Assembly (NCBI GenBank): GCA_003990745.1 | Contig: RBNI01000826.1 | Span: forward strand, 1 to 26,677 | DNA: 26,677 bases | Direction of reading: 5' to 3' | DNA from: Jimgerdemannia flammicorona | Lineage: Eukaryota; Mucoromycota; Endogonomycetes; Endogonales; Endogonaceae | Shown: one piece after another, positions 26,101 through 26,677 of the stretch | Position numbering within the stretch: the stretch's first letter is position 1 | How the letters are laid out: each line of letters begins with the position of its first letter | Notes under the pieces: model-generated | What the model saw: only the letters and a program-made list of their open reading frames with translations | The model's database searches: none | Told to the model about the DNA's origin: nothing | Program-made: the position numbers and the translations under genes

Positions 26101-26677
26101 GATATTGGGGAGGGAGTAGAGTGTCAGCAGGGGCTTGGCCAGGATCTTTGGCCGAGTGGCTGGTAGGCAGCAGGGATCGGCGAGGAGTGGGACTGGGCCA
26201 GTATCTGGTCTTGGAGCATAGAGGTATGGAGGTGGCTTCCCCCCAAGTTCTGGGTGGTATGGTGGAGAATGTTGCAGAGGAATGTCATACTGAATTTCCA
26301 TATAGAGCATTTGGTAGATGGTGGACAATTTGACTATAAGGAGTGCTATGATGTTGGGAGAGCTGGGGGTCATATACAGACACCAGAATATTGGCTGGGA
26401 GAGTGTGAGGTTTTGGGGGAATTTTGGGATGAAATAGGGGATAGACTAGGTGTGGGGCATAGGCTGGTGGGGGAGGGGGGTCATTGGGAGGACTTGAGAT
26501 CTCGGCTTGTGGGTGGGGTGAGTGATAGTTGGCTCACTGTAGGGTGGGTATTAGCAATATGGGTGGGACTAGCAGGTCATTGGCTTTTTGTATTTGAGGA
26601 GGGGCAGCAGTTGGGGCTGCGGGAGAAGGTGTTAAGATGGGAGGGGCTGTTGGGGGATCTGCTGATGGGATGGTGGG
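23167..26677 (+). pseudogene. LINE ORF2: AP endonuclease plus reverse transcriptase, 14 in-frame stops, 3' end outside window
   Basis: A single frame runs from ATG 23167 to the window end. Endonuclease landmarks: NIFSLNVNGLRG, LSGDFNMVRDQ, and WYPWSDHWGLL. RT landmarks: LVALLYKDKGRREDWKNWRP, QWGFVGSRLIRDR, GRLVFLDQEKAYNCVW, SLGRGVSQGDPLSPILYALS, and FANDMVVG (25276-25293). The RT active-site FADD has become FAND. Stops are at 23281, 23740, 24172, 24271, 24340, 24436, 25012, 25039, 25615, 25663, 25699, 25867, 25996 and 26164: nine TAG, five TGA, no TAA. No frameshift is required over 3.5 kb. The far C-terminus (ECYDVGRAGGHIQTPEYWLG then EC) resembles the Cys/His region found after RT in this group. 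Confidence 0.85.

Larger units (their letters stand above)
21102..26677 (+). mobile_element. Tad1-like LINE retrotransposon, degenerate, runs off the window end
   Basis: Two consecutive ORFs on the + strand: an ORF1 of gag type and an ORF2 with AP endonuclease, reverse transcriptase and a C-terminal region. The element is inserted in + orientation; its 3' end lies beyond 26677. The + strand is strikingly G-rich and C-poor. All ORF2 lesions are stop codons, whereas ORF1 also has frameshifts. Confidence 0.85.

Noticed and set aside
25597..26373. 258-codon - strand open frame opposite LINE ORF2
   Set aside because: It overlaps the LINE coding frame, which continues through to the window end on the + strand, and has proline-rich composition produced by strand bias.
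1..26677. tRNA, rRNA or other structural RNA genes
   Set aside because: Nothing with a convincing tRNA or rRNA pattern was recognised by eye; a covariance-model scan would be decisive.

Overview
The window reads as nuclear DNA of a filamentous fungus. Introns are short (about 70-100 bp), with GTATGT-type donors and AG acceptors, in compact genes next to a large block of decayed transposons. A TE-rich truffle-like (Pezizomycetes) genome is my guess; nothing here proves it.

Genic part (1-10985, all + strand). First comes the 3' end of a 5'-nucleotidase-family gene (two exons, 26-252 and 342-1669). Next is the centre of interest: one gene of about 8.8 kb (2175-10985) that I reconstruct with 44 exons. 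Two exons encode a TKL-like protein kinase domain. A 24-nt micro-exon and a degenerate 63-nt cassette follow, then 38 consecutive mini-exons. Each mini-exon encodes one ribonuclease-inhibitor-type leucine-rich repeat of about 28 residues, and every boundary is phase 1. The last two exons encode a non-LRR tail of about 195 residues. Thirty cassettes are exactly 84 nt; the other eight (63, 72, 81 or 87 nt) are all multiples of three. The whole model is 5046 nt, or 1681 codons plus stop. Cassettes 8-18 are duplicated as 19-31, with a further two-cassette duplication nested inside. The breakpoints lie inside LRR exons. Two splice sites carry single-base lesions. The design suggests a variable recognition protein with a kinase module, whose LRR number is changed by unequal crossover and possibly by exon skipping.

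Repeat/transposon part (10986-26677). In order: a probable solo LTR directly after the stop codon; about 950 bp of an 18-bp GAATTC-containing minisatellite; a decayed PIF/Harbinger transposase (- strand); small satellites and an inverted repeat; a decayed ankyrin-repeat pseudogene (- strand); a 5.6-kb hAT element (15183-20798) with an 8-bp target-site duplication GCTTGATA, inverted subterminal arrays, a ruined transposase, two foldback structures and a passenger-like ORF; and a Tad1-like LINE (+ strand, about 21102 to beyond the window end) with two ORFs full of TAG/TGA stops.

Exon calls rest on reading frames and splice-site consensus only; no RNA evidence or database search was available.
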